DNA of 64,000 bases from Marinobacterium nitratireducens (GCF_014645375.1 NZ_BMLT01000006.1:124001-188000); one strand, 5' to 3'. Positions 28,011 through 36,781 are shown, counted from the first letter of the stretch. Notes: a model not told the origin generated them from the letters alone. A program made the numbers and translations.

Positions 28011-28613
28011 ATGTCGTCCTTCAAACTTTCTGCCTTCTGTTCCTGGCTGCTGTCGCTGGCGCTGTTCGGCGTCATCGCTCAGGTGCAGGCAAGCTCGGGG
28101 CTGACGCCTCGGCAGGCGGCCGGCTATGTGGAACTGTTGCCTGAGGTACGGTCCTTCTCGCAGCAACTGGGTGCGGATCTTGGCACCGAATTGCAACGCG
28201 AGCTGCAGCCGCGGGAAGGCGAGACCTTCGCGCCCCACAGCAAAGGGCTTGCGATGCTGAAGCGGCGCCAGCCCGATCACTATGGATCGCTGACGGAACT
28301 GGTCGCATCCGGCGGCTTCGACAGCGCCGAGGCCTGGGCCGACGCCGGGGACCGGGTGATGCTGGGCTATGCCGCGATCAAGGCCGAGCAGGCGGGGACG
28401 GGCATGCTCGACATGGCCGCGAGCATGGACAGCCTGGACCCGCAGATGCTGGCGCTGATGCCGCCCGAGCTGCAGGCGCGGCTGAAGCAGGTCCAGATGA
28501 TGGCGCGTGCCCTGAAAGCGGTGCCGGCGGCCGACAAGGAAATCCTGCGGCCGCTGGTGCCTCAACTCGACGCCTACTGGCGTCAGGACTGGCAGCGTTA
28601 TCAGGGGCAGTGA
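28011..28613 (+). CDS. Exported helical protein, not recognised
   Basis: A 200-residue protein I do not recognise. Residues 1-27 are a signal peptide (LSAFCSWLLSLALFGVIAQVQAS). The mature part is mostly predicted helix, rich in A, L, Q and M, with no cysteines and no known catalytic motif: YVELLPEVRSFSQQLGADLG, then FDSAEAWADAGDRVMLGYAAI, then LMPPELQARLKQVQMMARAL. Cleavage after QVQA would leave a soluble periplasmic protein of about 173 residues. GAGG lies before the ATG. An in-frame ATG at 27654 would add 119 residues through intergenic DNA and hide the signal peptide, so it is rejected. It converges on hmp. Confidence 0.7.
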   Translation: MSSFKLSAFCSWLLSLALFGVIAQVQASSGLTPRQAAGYVELLPEVRSFSQQLGADLGTELQRELQPREGETFAPHSKGLAMLKRRQPDHYGSLTELVASGGFDSAEAWADAGDRVMLGYAAIKAEQAGTGMLDMAASMDSLDPQMLALMPPELQARLKQVQMMARALKAVPAADKEILRPLVPQLDAYWRQDWQRYQGQ

Positions 28614-28616
28614 AGC

Positions 28617-28682
28617 CTAACCAGTGACCAGTGACCAGTGACCAGTGACCAGTATCCCGTCACCCGTCACGCCTCACCAGTG
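28617..28682. repeat. Short tandem repeat (CAGTGAC and GTCACCC units)
   Basis: AACCAGTGACCAGTGACCAGTGACCAGTGACCAG is a run of 7-base CCAGTGA units. It passes into CCCGTCACCCGTCACGCCTCACC, the GTCACCC unit seen at 25.4 and 26.1 kb. It fills the gap between the convergent stop codons of the exported protein gene and hmp. Confidence 0.8.
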
Positions 28683-28684
28683 AC

Positions 28685-29896
28685 TCAGTCGTTCAGAGTC
28701 TGATGCGGTCCGAACAGTTCGTAGTGCAGCCGTGAGTCCTCCACCCCCCAGTCTTTGAGCTGGCGATGGACGGCGCGCATGAAGCCCACCGGGCCGCAGA
28801 AATAGAACTGGCTGTCGTCCTGCAGGATTGCGTCCCTGAGCGGCGTCAGGTCGATCAGGCCCACGGCGTCGTAATCCTCGTCGATGCGGTCGTCCGCCAG
28901 CGGTTCACGGTACCAGGTGAAGCTGTGCACCTGCTCATGCGCCTGCGACAGCGCCGTTACCCGGTCGCGAAAGGCGTGCTGGCGGCCATTTTCGCAGGCA
29001 TGCAGGTAGTGGACCGGCGCTTTGTGGCCGGACTCCACCAGCGTGGAAAGCATGCTCAGCATCGGCGTCAGGCCGACACCGCCGGACAGCAGCACCACCG
29101 GCGTCTCCTGTTCCACGTCGAGGAAGAAGTCGCCGGCGGGCGGCAGCAGGTCGATTTCGTCGCCGATCTCGACATGGTCGTGCAGGAAGTTCGAGACCTG
29201 CCCCTGCGGCGTCCCCGGTTCGCGCTTGACGCTGATGCGGTAGGTCTTGCCGTTCGGTGCGTCGGACAGGGAGTACTGGCGATATTCGTGGTGCGCCAGC
29301 GAATAGTGCGAGACCGACAGGCTCAGATACTGCCCCGGCCGGAAGTCCATTACCGGGCCGCCGTCGACCGGTGCCCAGACAAAAGAGCAGATCAGCTCGC
29401 TTTCGGCGCGCTTCTCGATCAGACGGAAACGCCTTTTGCCGCGCCAGCCGCCGTTCGCCTGCTCGGCGGTTCGGTAGATCTCCTCTTCCCGGCCGATAAA
29501 GATCGCGGCCAGCTGTCCGTACGCCTGCGCCCAGGCATCGAGCACTTCGGGGGTGGCGGCATCCGGCGCCAGCTCGCGAATGGTCTCCAGCAGGTGATGA
29601 CCGACAATGTCGTACTGCTCGGGCCTGATCTGGAAGCCGGTGTGCTTTTGCGCGATGCGCTCGACCGCCTGTGCCAGTACCGACGGATTGTCGAGGTAGC
29701 GGGCGTAGGCGAGGATGGCGTTGAACAGCGCCACCGGCTGCTGGCCCGACTGCTGGTGCGACAGGTTGAAGATGTCCTTGAGCTCCGGGTTATCGCGGAA
29801 CATGCGGGCATAAAAATGCTCGGTCAGCGCGCTGCCGGCGGATTCCAGCAGGGGCAGGGTGGATTGAACGGTCTCGATCTGTTGCCGGGAGAGCAT
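28685..29896 (-). CDS. hmp: Flavohemoglobin, nitric oxide dioxygenase
   Basis: A 403-residue protein that oxidises NO to nitrate with O2 and NAD(P)H. Residues 1-140 are the globin domain with proximal histidine in AQKHTGFQIRPEQY near residue 85 and the distal pocket in the B/E helices (LTEHFYARMFRDNPEL). Then come an FAD-binding barrel with YRQYSLSDAPNGKTYRISVK near 205 and an NAD domain with LLSGGVGLTPMLSML near 270 and the C-terminal FYCGPVGFMRAVH. The ATG at 29896 with AGAGGA upstream is chosen over one 33 bases earlier. A likely NsrR operator lies 41-63 bases upstream of the start. Confidence 0.95.
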   Translation of the reverse strand: MLSRQQIETVQSTLPLLESAGSALTEHFYARMFRDNPELKDIFNLSHQQSGQQPVALFNAILAYARYLDNPSVLAQAVERIAQKHTGFQIRPEQYDIVGHHLLETIRELAPDAATPEVLDAWAQAYGQLAAIFIGREEEIYRTAEQANGGWRGKRRFRLIEKRAESELICSFVWAPVDGGPVMDFRPGQYLSLSVSHYSLAHHEYRQYSLSDAPNGKTYRISVKREPGTPQGQVSNFLHDHVEIGDEIDLLPPAGDFFLDVEQETPVVLLSGGVGLTPMLSMLSTLVESGHKAPVHYLHACENGRQHAFRDRVTALSQAHEQVHSFTWYREPLADDRIDEDYDAVGLIDLTPLRDAILQDDSQFYFCGPVGFMRAVHRQLKDWGVEDSRLHYELFGPHQTLND

Positions 29897-29936
29897 GCTG
29901 CATCCTCTTAAGATGTAATGGTAGGACATGTTATTT

Positions 29937-29959
29937 AAAGTGTATTATCTATACATTTT
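29937..29959 (-). promoter_or_regulatory. Candidate NsrR operator upstream of hmp
   Basis: Read toward hmp, AAAATGTAT and ATACACTTT are separated by five bases and match as an inverted repeat with one mismatch. This resembles the NsrR consensus AAGATGYATTT-N-AAATRCATCTT. NsrR is the nitric-oxide-sensing repressor of hmp in many proteobacteria. The surrounding A+T-rich stretch fits a promoter. The nsrR gene is not in the window. Confidence 0.55.
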
Positions 29960-30208
29960 AATTTCCGTCAAGAGTCTGGTCGTTCCCGGAACAGAATGGG
30001 TCGCGGCCATGCTACCGCTGAACCCGCACGCTACCGCGATGAGCAAGCCGGATGATGGCAGCTGCAGCGCTGTAATTGTCGCCCCAAGGTGACAGCGCAG
30101 CGGGGGAGGGTCTATGGTCATAGAGTCAGGACAGAAAATCCGTCCTCTTGCGCATTTACGGATTTTTCCGGAATAGGAAGCCTTCATTCATCCGTCAGGT
30201 CGTGTTTG

Positions 30209-31465
30209 ATGAGTCGTCTGGATGCCCGTTATTTGCGCCGGAAGCTTCTCGAAGCGCAGCACGAGCAAACGCCGGTGGCGCTGGGGGGTAGTGCTTTTGT
30301 CGCTCTCGGAGCCGGTGGATACTACTGGTGGCAGACCGGGCAGCTGTTTTTTCCCCTGTGGTTGCTGGTAGCGCTGGCGCTGCTGATCGCAAGGCTGGTG
30401 CTCTATGTACGGCTGGAGCAGCGGCGTAACAGCGTAGAGCCGCTGGATGAGGTTTACTGGCAACGGCTGTACTTCTGGAGTGTGGTCGTGGCGGCGCTCA
30501 GTTGGGCGGCCATTGGCCTGTACGTCGAACTCAGCCTGCCGTTCACCGAAGCGGCGTTCATCTATGTCTGTCTCGCCGGCATGGTGGCGGGCAGCGTGGC
30601 CAGCACGGCATCGGTATCGCCGCTGCTCTACATCTGCTTTTCCGCCATCACCTTGCTGCCGCTGTCGCTGGTGCTGCTGGTATCCATGGTGCCGCAGAAG
30701 GTGGCGATGGGGCTGATCTGCATCGCCTTTTTCGTCTTCACCCAACGCTCGACCTTCCGTATCTACGGAGTCTTCGAGGGCTTTATGAGCAGCAGTCTGG
30801 TCAATGAACAGTTGCTGCGGGAGCTGCGTCAGGAGCAGCGGCGAGTGCTGAAACTCAACGGCCAGCTGCGCGAGGATCTGGTCAAGCGCATCAACACCGA
30901 GAAGCAGCTGCGCACCGAGAAACAGCGGGCCGAAGCGCTGGCGGAAAAGCTCTACGAGCTGTCGTCAATCGACGGGCTGACCGAAATTCCCAACCGGCGC
31001 TACTTCGACGAACTGCTGGCCGCGGAGTGGAGCCGCGCCCTGCGTAGCGGGACGGTGCTGTCGCTGATTATCTGCGACATCGACTACTTCAAGGATTTCA
31101 ACGACCACTACGGGCACCTGGTGGGTGACGAATGCCTCAAGGCGGTGGCGCGGGAGCTCGATCTGCATGCGCGGCGCGCCGGCGACTCGGTGGCGCGATT
31201 CGGGGGCGAGGAGTTCGCGGTGCTGCTGCCCGGCACCGAACTTGCGGATGCGCTGCGCCTGGCGGACGAGATGCGCGAATCGGTCAAGGGGCTGGGAATA
31301 TCGCACCGCGGATCCCGGGTCAGCGACCTGGTGACGATCAGCATGGGAGTCGCCTGCATGGTGCCGACACTGGACAAGCGCCCGCAGCAGTTGCTCAAGG
31401 AAGCCGATGAGGCGCTGTACCGCGCCAAGCACCAGGGGCGGGACCGGGTCGTCAGCGCCGCCTGA
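30209..31465 (+). CDS. Membrane-bound diguanylate cyclase (GGDEF)
   Basis: A 418-residue inner-membrane enzyme making cyclic di-GMP from two GTP. About six hydrophobic segments (LGGSAFVALGAGGYYW, LFFPLWLLVALALLIARLVL, LYFWSVVVAALSWAAIGLYV and others to residue 185) form a membrane sensor. A coiled-coil linker follows (LRQEQRRVLKLNGQL, EKQLRTEKQRAEALAEKLYE). The GGDEF domain has an intact active site GGEEF in VARFGGEEFAVLLPG near residue 330. An RxxD inhibitory site (RAGD) sits five residues before it, so product inhibition is likely. The ATG at 30209 is preferred to one 120 bases upstream, which would read through the promoter region. Monocistronic; its signal is unknown. Confidence 0.9.
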   Translation: MSRLDARYLRRKLLEAQHEQTPVALGGSAFVALGAGGYYWWQTGQLFFPLWLLVALALLIARLVLYVRLEQRRNSVEPLDEVYWQRLYFWSVVVAALSWAAIGLYVELSLPFTEAAFIYVCLAGMVAGSVASTASVSPLLYICFSAITLLPLSLVLLVSMVPQKVAMGLICIAFFVFTQRSTFRIYGVFEGFMSSSLVNEQLLRELRQEQRRVLKLNGQLREDLVKRINTEKQLRTEKQRAEALAEKLYELSSIDGLTEIPNRRYFDELLAAEWSRALRSGTVLSLIICDIDYFKDFNDHYGHLVGDECLKAVARELDLHARRAGDSVARFGGEEFAVLLPGTELADALRLADEMRESVKGLGISHRGSRVSDLVTISMGVACMVPTLDKRPQQLLKEADEALYRAKHQGRDRVVSAA

Positions 31466-31483
31466 GCCGAAACGGCAGCCCTC

Positions 31484-32134
31484 TCAGTCGCGCCGGATGC
31501 CGCAGCCGTCGAGAATGATCTCGGTCAGCGTTCGGGTGGCGGTCTCGTACAGCTCCTGCTGCGGCCTGTCTTCGCCCAGCGCCGCGTCGATCTGCACCGC
31601 GAAGTCGGCGTAGTGCTGGGTGCTGCCCCAGAGCAGAAAGATCAGGTGCGCGGGGTCGATCGGCTTCATCTTGCCGGCCGCGATCCAGTGCTCGAACACC
31701 GCCGCGCGGCCACGGAACCAGTCGCGATAGTCCTGCTGGAAGTACTCGCTCAGATGAGGCCCCCCGCTGAGGATCTCCATGGCGAAAACTCTCGATGCCT
31801 GGGGGTAGCGGCGGGAAAAATCGAGCTTCGTGGCAATATAGCGGGGCAGCACGACCGCCGGGTCGTCATGGGCGTCGAGCTCGTTGAAGGAGCTGTCCCA
31901 GAGATCGATGATATTCGACAGCACGGCGTAGTAGAGCCCGAGCTTGTTGTTGAAATAGTAATGGATATTGGCCTTGGGCAGGCCCGCGCGGTCGGCCACC
32001 TGCTGCATGCTGGTGCCCTTGAAGCCGTAACGGGCAAATTCCTGCTCGGCGGCGGTAAGGATCAGTTTCTCGTTGTGCTGCCGGATTCGTCCGGCGGACT
32101 TATCGGCGCGGTGAGCGCCCACTTCTAACTGCAT
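31484..32134 (-). CDS. TetR-family regulator, RutR-like
   Basis: A 216-residue repressor-type protein. Residues about 20-70 are the TetR helix-turn-helix (ILTAAEQEFARYGFKGTSMQ, VADRAGLPKANIHYYFNNKL). The C-terminal domain (YPQASRVFAMEILSGGPHL, HLIFLLWGSTQHYADFAVQI) resembles RutR/YcdC, the uracil- and thymine-responsive regulator of pyrimidine and purine metabolism in E. coli. It converges on the diguanylate cyclase gene and is divergent from the EamA transporter gene. Such a regulator often controls its own or a divergent promoter, so the transporter is a candidate target. The ligand is not deducible. Confidence 0.82.
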   Translation of the reverse strand: MQLEVGAHRADKSAGRIRQHNEKLILTAAEQEFARYGFKGTSMQQVADRAGLPKANIHYYFNNKLGLYYAVLSNIIDLWDSSFNELDAHDDPAVVLPRYIATKLDFSRRYPQASRVFAMEILSGGPHLSEYFQQDYRDWFRGRAAVFEHWIAAGKMKPIDPAHLIFLLWGSTQHYADFAVQIDAALGEDRPQQELYETATRTLTEIILDGCGIRRD

Positions 32135-32312
32135 GCCAGATCAGACTCCTGTGAGTTGATAGCGGCCATTATAGGGGAAGGGGGCCTGTCAGCGCACTGA
32201 CCTTCGTGCAGGGTAAATCAGTTGTGCTGGATGGCAATTGCCTCCGGGGCCAATAGAATAGGGTGCCGCCCTGACCACCGGAAGCCTGGGGGCGAGGTTA
32301 CAAGGAGTTCGG

Positions 32313-33194
32313 ATGATAACCAAGAGTCTGCAGGCCGACCTGCTGATGCTGCTGGTCACACTGCTGGCGGCCATGGGGTGGATGTTCTCCCATGAAGCGC
32401 TACAGTCCCTGCCCCCGATGGGGTTCATGGGGGTACGGTTCCTGCTGGCCGGCCTGCTGGTCAGCAGTGTTGGCTGGCCACAGCTCAAGCGCCTGAAGCC
32501 CGGCGCCTGGCGACGCGCCGCCGGCACCGGGGTGGTCATGGGGGCGGCGATGCTGTGCTGGATACTGGGGCTCTTCCACGCCACTCATCTGGGAGTCGGC
32601 GCTTTTATCTCCAGTCTCGGGGTCGTGCTGGTACCGGTGGTCGGCTGGTTGTTTTTCCGCCAGAACCCCAGCGCCAGTACCTGGGTGGCGTTGCTGGTGG
32701 CGGCCCTCGGCATGGCTTGCCTGTCGCTCGAGGGCGGCTTTCACTTCAGCCCGTCCGACATCTTCTTTGCGGCGGCGGCGCTCACTTTCGCGGTGCACTT
32801 CAACCTCAACAGCCGCTTTGCGATCAGCATTCCGCCGGTGGCGCTGACCGGTGTTCAGCTGTCGGTGGTCGGCGTCATCGCGCTGCTGGCCTCGTCGCTG
32901 TTCGAAACCTGGCAGCAGGCGCCGGGCTGGAGCGGGCTTGGCTGGGTGGCGGCCAGCGTCCTCATTGCCACCAGCCTGCGCTTTTTCCTGCAGATCAAGG
33001 CCCAGAGCATGGCGTCGGCCAGTCACGCGGCCATCATCCTGACGCTGGAACCGGTCTGGACCGCGATACTGGCAATGTTCTGGCTCGATGAGCGGATGTC
33101 GGCGCTGCAGGGCGTCGGCTGTTCGCTGATCTTCCTGGCTCTGCTGATCAATCGCTGGCGTTGGCTGTTGCAGCGGCCCAAGCAGGTGGCCTGA
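32313..33194 (+). CDS. EamA/DMT-family permease
   Basis: A 293-residue inner-membrane protein with ten hydrophobic segments forming two EamA repeats. The first repeat is about residues 7-130 (LLMLLVTLLAAMGWMF, FMGVRFLLAGLLVSSVGW). The second is about 140-280 (DIFFAAAALTFAVHFNLN, AILAMFWLDERMSALQGVGC). The last block is the usual DMT C-terminal signature. Substrates in this family are metabolites or drugs and cannot be predicted. AAGGAG lies before the ATG. The next gene starts directly after its stop, so the two are probably co-transcribed. Confidence 0.9.
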   Translation: MITKSLQADLLMLLVTLLAAMGWMFSHEALQSLPPMGFMGVRFLLAGLLVSSVGWPQLKRLKPGAWRRAAGTGVVMGAAMLCWILGLFHATHLGVGAFISSLGVVLVPVVGWLFFRQNPSASTWVALLVAALGMACLSLEGGFHFSPSDIFFAAAALTFAVHFNLNSRFAISIPPVALTGVQLSVVGVIALLASSLFETWQQAPGWSGLGWVAASVLIATSLRFFLQIKAQSMASASHAAIILTLEPVWTAILAMFWLDERMSALQGVGCSLIFLALLINRWRWLLQRPKQVA

Positions 33195-33980
33195 ATGTCT
33201 GAGATTGCCTGGCGGCTGACGGTGTTCATCATTCTGTTCGCGGTGCTGGCACTGTGCGAGGCCCGCTGGCCGCGCCGACGGCGGCGTCAGACCCGCACCC
33301 TGCGCTGGGGGATCAACTCGGGGTTGCTGCTGGTCGATGTGCTGGCGCAGCGGCTGACGCTCGGCGCCGCCGCCTACCTGATGGCGGTCCATGCCCAGGC
33401 GCAGGGCTGGGGGCTGTTGCAGCTCGTGGAGTTGCCGGACGGCCTGGCCGCACTGCTGGGCTTTGTGCTGCTCGATCTGGCGATCTACTTTCAGCACGTG
33501 CTTTTTCATGCGGTCCCGCTATTCTGGCGCATTCATCGTGTGCATCACACCGACCTCGATCTGGACCTGAGTTCCGGGTTTCGCTTTCACCCGTTCGAGA
33601 TTCTGCTGTCGCTGCTGTACAAGGTCGTGCTGGTGGCGGCGCTGGGTGTGGCGCCCTGGGTGGTACTGCTGTTCGAGGCCACGCTCAGCGGCGCCTCGCT
33701 GTTCAGTCATGCCAATCTCAGGCTGGGGACCGGTCCGGACCGGCTGCTGCGCTGGCTGGTGGTGACGCCGGACATGCACCGGGTCCATCACTCGGTGGTG
33801 CCGGCCGAGACCGACAGCAACTTCGGCTTTTTCCTCTCGTGCTGGGACCGGCTTTTCGGCACCTACCGTGAGCGGCCCGGGGCCGGGCACGAGCACATGA
33901 CCATCGGGTTGGACGGCTGGCAGGAGCCGCAGCGGCTGACGCTGGCAAGGCTGTTGCGGCTGCCGTTCGCCGGAAAATAG
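33195..33980 (+). CDS. Fatty-acid-hydroxylase/sterol-desaturase family membrane protein
   Basis: A 261-residue membrane di-iron protein. The histidine clusters that bind the metal centre are QHVLFHAVPLFWRIHRVHHT (residues about 102-121, giving HxxxH and HRVHH) and DMHRVHHSVVPAETDSNFGF near residue 195. Hydrophobic segments surround them (VFIILFAVLALCEA, LLGFVLLDLAIYF, VVLVAALGVAPWVVLLFEAT). Members hydroxylate or desaturate sterols, fatty acids, carotenoids or ether lipids; the substrate here is open. The ATG follows the permease stop codon with no gap, pointing to translational coupling. Confidence 0.87.
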   Translation: MSEIAWRLTVFIILFAVLALCEARWPRRRRRQTRTLRWGINSGLLLVDVLAQRLTLGAAAYLMAVHAQAQGWGLLQLVELPDGLAALLGFVLLDLAIYFQHVLFHAVPLFWRIHRVHHTDLDLDLSSGFRFHPFEILLSLLYKVVLVAALGVAPWVVLLFEATLSGASLFSHANLRLGTGPDRLLRWLVVTPDMHRVHHSVVPAETDSNFGFFLSCWDRLFGTYRERPGAGHEHMTIGLDGWQEPQRLTLARLLRLPFAGK

Positions 33981-34324
33981 CGTCCGTGTTGTGATGGGTT
34001 GCGCCGCCCCGGGGGCTTGCTGTTAAACGGCAACCGTGCGGACGGCGGTTTCACCTGTCCTACCCGTTCCAGTTAAAGCGCGATGAACCTTTTAAGAGCC
34101 GGGCTGGCGGATGAGCGGGGTGCACAGTTGTGTGTCCGGTGAGCAGAGCGCAAGCCGTTGCCGAGGAGGCCCTGGCGAAGCGATTTGTAAAGCAATTTTT
34201 TTACAAAAATTTGTCAGCTCGGTGGCTGCGTCGCAACTCCCGGAATGCCGGGATTCGTGGCATCTGAAGGGGGCTGCTACACCCTAAGGGAGCCCAAATC
34301 AAGTATTGAAAAAAAACCGTTGCT
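33981..34324. other. Upstream part of the nrdA intergenic region, with a 24-bp inverted repeat
   Basis: No gene. TTTGTAAA (34184-34191) and TTTACAAA (34200-34207) form a perfect inverted repeat with an 8-base A+T-rich spacer. It lies about 310 bases before the nrdA start and about 120 bases before the NrdR boxes. It might be an additional operator. GAAAAAAAACCGTT near 34310 adjoins the NrdR-box region. Confidence 0.5.
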
Positions 34325-34369
34325 AACTATATTTGGTGCGAATTAATCCGGTGTGCACAAGATGTAGTG
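34325..34369 (+). promoter_or_regulatory. Pair of NrdR boxes upstream of nrdA
   Basis: AACTATATTTGGTG (34325-34338) and CACAAGATGTAGTG (34356-34369) match the NrdR consensus core CACTATATATAGTG at 11 and 10 of 14 positions. Their starts are 31 bases apart, three helical turns, the spacing NrdR needs for cooperative binding. NrdR is the ATP/dATP-sensing repressor of ribonucleotide reductase genes. The nrdR gene is not in the window. Confidence 0.75.
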
Positions 34370-34516
34370 TTCTAGGTTGTGGAAACCCCACAAGAGCACT
34401 GCTTGCCGTTGCCCGTATTCCCGTCCCGGTCACCCATCGGGCGAGGTGGGCGGGCAAAGGGAAATGCACCAAGCCGGTAGGTCCGAATTCAGAGAGCAGG
34501 AGTAGGCGGCGACGCT

Positions 34517-36781
34517 ATGCAGCAAGACTTGATGGTTACCAAACGGGACGGTCGACGCGAAAATATTGACCTGGAGAAGATCCACCGCGTTGTGATCTGG
34601 GCTGCAGAGGGACTCGACAACGTGTCCCCGTCCGAGGTCGAACTCAAGGCTCACCTGCAGTTTTATGATGGCATCAAGACTTCCGATATCCACGAAACGC
34701 TGATCAAGTCGGCTGCCGACCTGATTTCGGAAACCGCGCCGGACTACCAGTACCTGGCCGCCCGCCTGGCGATCTTCCATCTGCGCAAGCGCGCCTTTGG
34801 CAGCTACGAGCCGCCGCGCCTGTTCGACCACGTGACCGGCATGGTCGCGGCAAACCGTTACGACAAGCACCTGCTGGCCGACTACAGCGAGCAGGAGTGG
34901 GACGAGCTCAACGGCTACCTCAGGCACGAGCGCGACATGAACTTCAGTTATGTCGCCGTCAAGCAGCTCGAGGGCAAGTATCTGGCGCAGAACCGGGTCA
35001 CCGGCGAGATCTTCGAAAGCCCGCAGATCCTGTACATGCTGGTATCGGCCTGCCTGTTCGCCGACTATCCGCGCGACACCCGTCTCGACTACGTCAAGCG
35101 TTTCTATGATGCCTGCTCGACCTTCAAGCTGTCGCTGCCGACGCCGATCATGTCCGGCGTGCGCACCCCGACCCGCCAGTTCAGCTCCTGCGTGCTGATC
35201 GAGTGCGACGACAGCCTGGACTCGATCAACGCCACCGCCGGCGCTATCGTCAAATACGTGTCGCAGCGTGCCGGTATCGGTATCAACGCCGGCAAGATCC
35301 GTGCGCTGGGCAGCCCGATCCGCAACGGCGAAGCTTTCCACACCGGCTGCATCCCGTTTTACAAGCACTTCCAGACCGCCGTGAAGTCCTGTTCCCAGGG
35401 CGGCGTGCGCGGCGGTGCGGCGACGCTGTTCTACCCGATCTGGCACCTGGAAGTCGAATCCCTGCTGGTACTCAAGAACAACCGCGGCGTCGAGGAAAAC
35501 CGCGTGCGTCATATCGACTATGGCGTGCAGATCAACAAGCTGATGTACCAGCGCCTGATCAAGGGCGAGAACATTACCCTGTTCAGCCCGCACGAGGTGC
35601 CGGGGCTTTACGACGCCTTCTTCGCCGACCAGGCCGAGTTCGAACGCCTCTACGTGCAGTACGAGCAGGACCCGAATATCCGCAAGAAGACCCTCAAGGC
35701 GGTCGAGCTGTTCGGTCTGCTGGCGTCCGAGCGTGCCTCCACCGGTCGTATCTACGTGCAGAACGTCGATCACTGCAACACCCACAGCCCGTTCGATCCG
35801 GCCGTGGCGCCGGTCAAGCAGTCGAACCTCTGTCTCGAGATCGCGCTGCCGACCAAGCCGCTGAAGGACATCAACGATCCGGATGGCGAAATCGCCCTGT
35901 GCACGCTGTCGGCGTTCAACCTCGGTGCGCTGGATAACCTCGACGAGCTCGAAGATCTGGCCGACCTGATCGTGCGCGCCCTGGACAGCCTGCTGGATTA
36001 CCAGGACTACCCGATCGAGGCCGCGCGCAACGCCACCATGGCGCGTCGCACCCTGGGCGTCGGCGTGACCAACCTGGCCTACTACCTGGCCAAGCACGGT
36101 GTACGCTACTCCGACGGTTCCGCCAACGGTCTGGTGCACCGCACTTTCGAGGCGATCCAGTACTTCCTGCTCAAGGCCTCCAACCAGCTGGCGAAAGAGC
36201 GTGGCGCCTGTCCGAAGTTCGACGAGACCACCTACGCCAAGGGGCTGCTGCCGATCGACACCTACAAGCGTGAAGTGGATGACTTCTGCGAAGAGCCGCT
36301 GCATTACTTCTGGGAAACACTGCGCGAGGACATTCGCGAATTCGGCCTGCGCAACAGCACCCTGACCGCGCTGATGCCCTGCGAGACTTCGTCGCAGATC
36401 ACCAACTCGACCAACGGCATCGAACCGCCGCGTGGTTACGTGTCGGTGAAGGCGAGCAAGGACGGCATCATGAAGCAGGTGGTGCCGGAGTACATCGAAC
36501 TGAAAAACCACTACGAGCTGCTCTGGAGCATCCCGAACAACGAAGGTTACCTGCAGCTCGTCGGCATCATGCAGAAGTTCGTCGACCAGTCGATATCGGC
36601 CAACACCAACTACGACCCGAGCAAGTTCCCGGGCGACAAGGTGCCGATGAAACAGCTGCTCAAGGACCTGCTGACGGCCTACAAGTACGGCGTCAAGACA
36701 CTGTACTACCACAACACCCGCGATGGTGCGTCCGACGGCCAGGACGACGGCGGTTGTGAAGGCGGCGCCTGCAAGCTGTAA
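34517..36781 (+). CDS. nrdA: Ribonucleoside-diphosphate reductase class Ia, alpha subunit
   Basis: A 754-residue catalytic subunit reducing ribonucleotides to deoxyribonucleotides. An N-terminal ATP-cone (VTKRDGRRENIDLEKIHRVV) occupies about residues 5-95 and gives dATP feedback. Active-site residues are C225 region FSSCVLIECDD, NLCLEIALP near 437 (N, C and E of the radical site) and LCTLSAFNLG near 461. The C-terminal thiol pair CEGGAC accepts electrons from thioredoxin or glutaredoxin. Numbering tracks E. coli NrdA (761). A possible second start is the ATG five codons later; GGAG before 34517 is somewhat distant. Followed by nrdB after a strong hairpin. Confidence 0.97.
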   Translation: MQQDLMVTKRDGRRENIDLEKIHRVVIWAAEGLDNVSPSEVELKAHLQFYDGIKTSDIHETLIKSAADLISETAPDYQYLAARLAIFHLRKRAFGSYEPPRLFDHVTGMVAANRYDKHLLADYSEQEWDELNGYLRHERDMNFSYVAVKQLEGKYLAQNRVTGEIFESPQILYMLVSACLFADYPRDTRLDYVKRFYDACSTFKLSLPTPIMSGVRTPTRQFSSCVLIECDDSLDSINATAGAIVKYVSQRAGIGINAGKIRALGSPIRNGEAFHTGCIPFYKHFQTAVKSCSQGGVRGGAATLFYPIWHLEVESLLVLKNNRGVEENRVRHIDYGVQINKLMYQRLIKGENITLFSPHEVPGLYDAFFADQAEFERLYVQYEQDPNIRKKTLKAVELFGLLASERASTGRIYVQNVDHCNTHSPFDPAVAPVKQSNLCLEIALPTKPLKDINDPDGEIALCTLSAFNLGALDNLDELEDLADLIVRALDSLLDYQDYPIEAARNATMARRTLGVGVTNLAYYLAKHGVRYSDGSANGLVHRTFEAIQYFLLKASNQLAKERGACPKFDETTYAKGLLPIDTYKREVDDFCEEPLHYFWETLREDIREFGLRNSTLTALMPCETSSQITNSTNGIEPPRGYVSVKASKDGIMKQVVPEYIELKNHYELLWSIPNNEGYLQLVGIMQKFVDQSISANTNYDPSKFPGDKVPMKQLLKDLLTAYKYGVKTLYYHNTRDGASDGQDDGGCEGGACKL

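Noticed and set aside
34430-36712. Long minus-strand frame opposite nrdA (760 codons)
   Set aside because: Mirror frame of a highly biased GC-rich gene; nrdA itself matches its family throughout.
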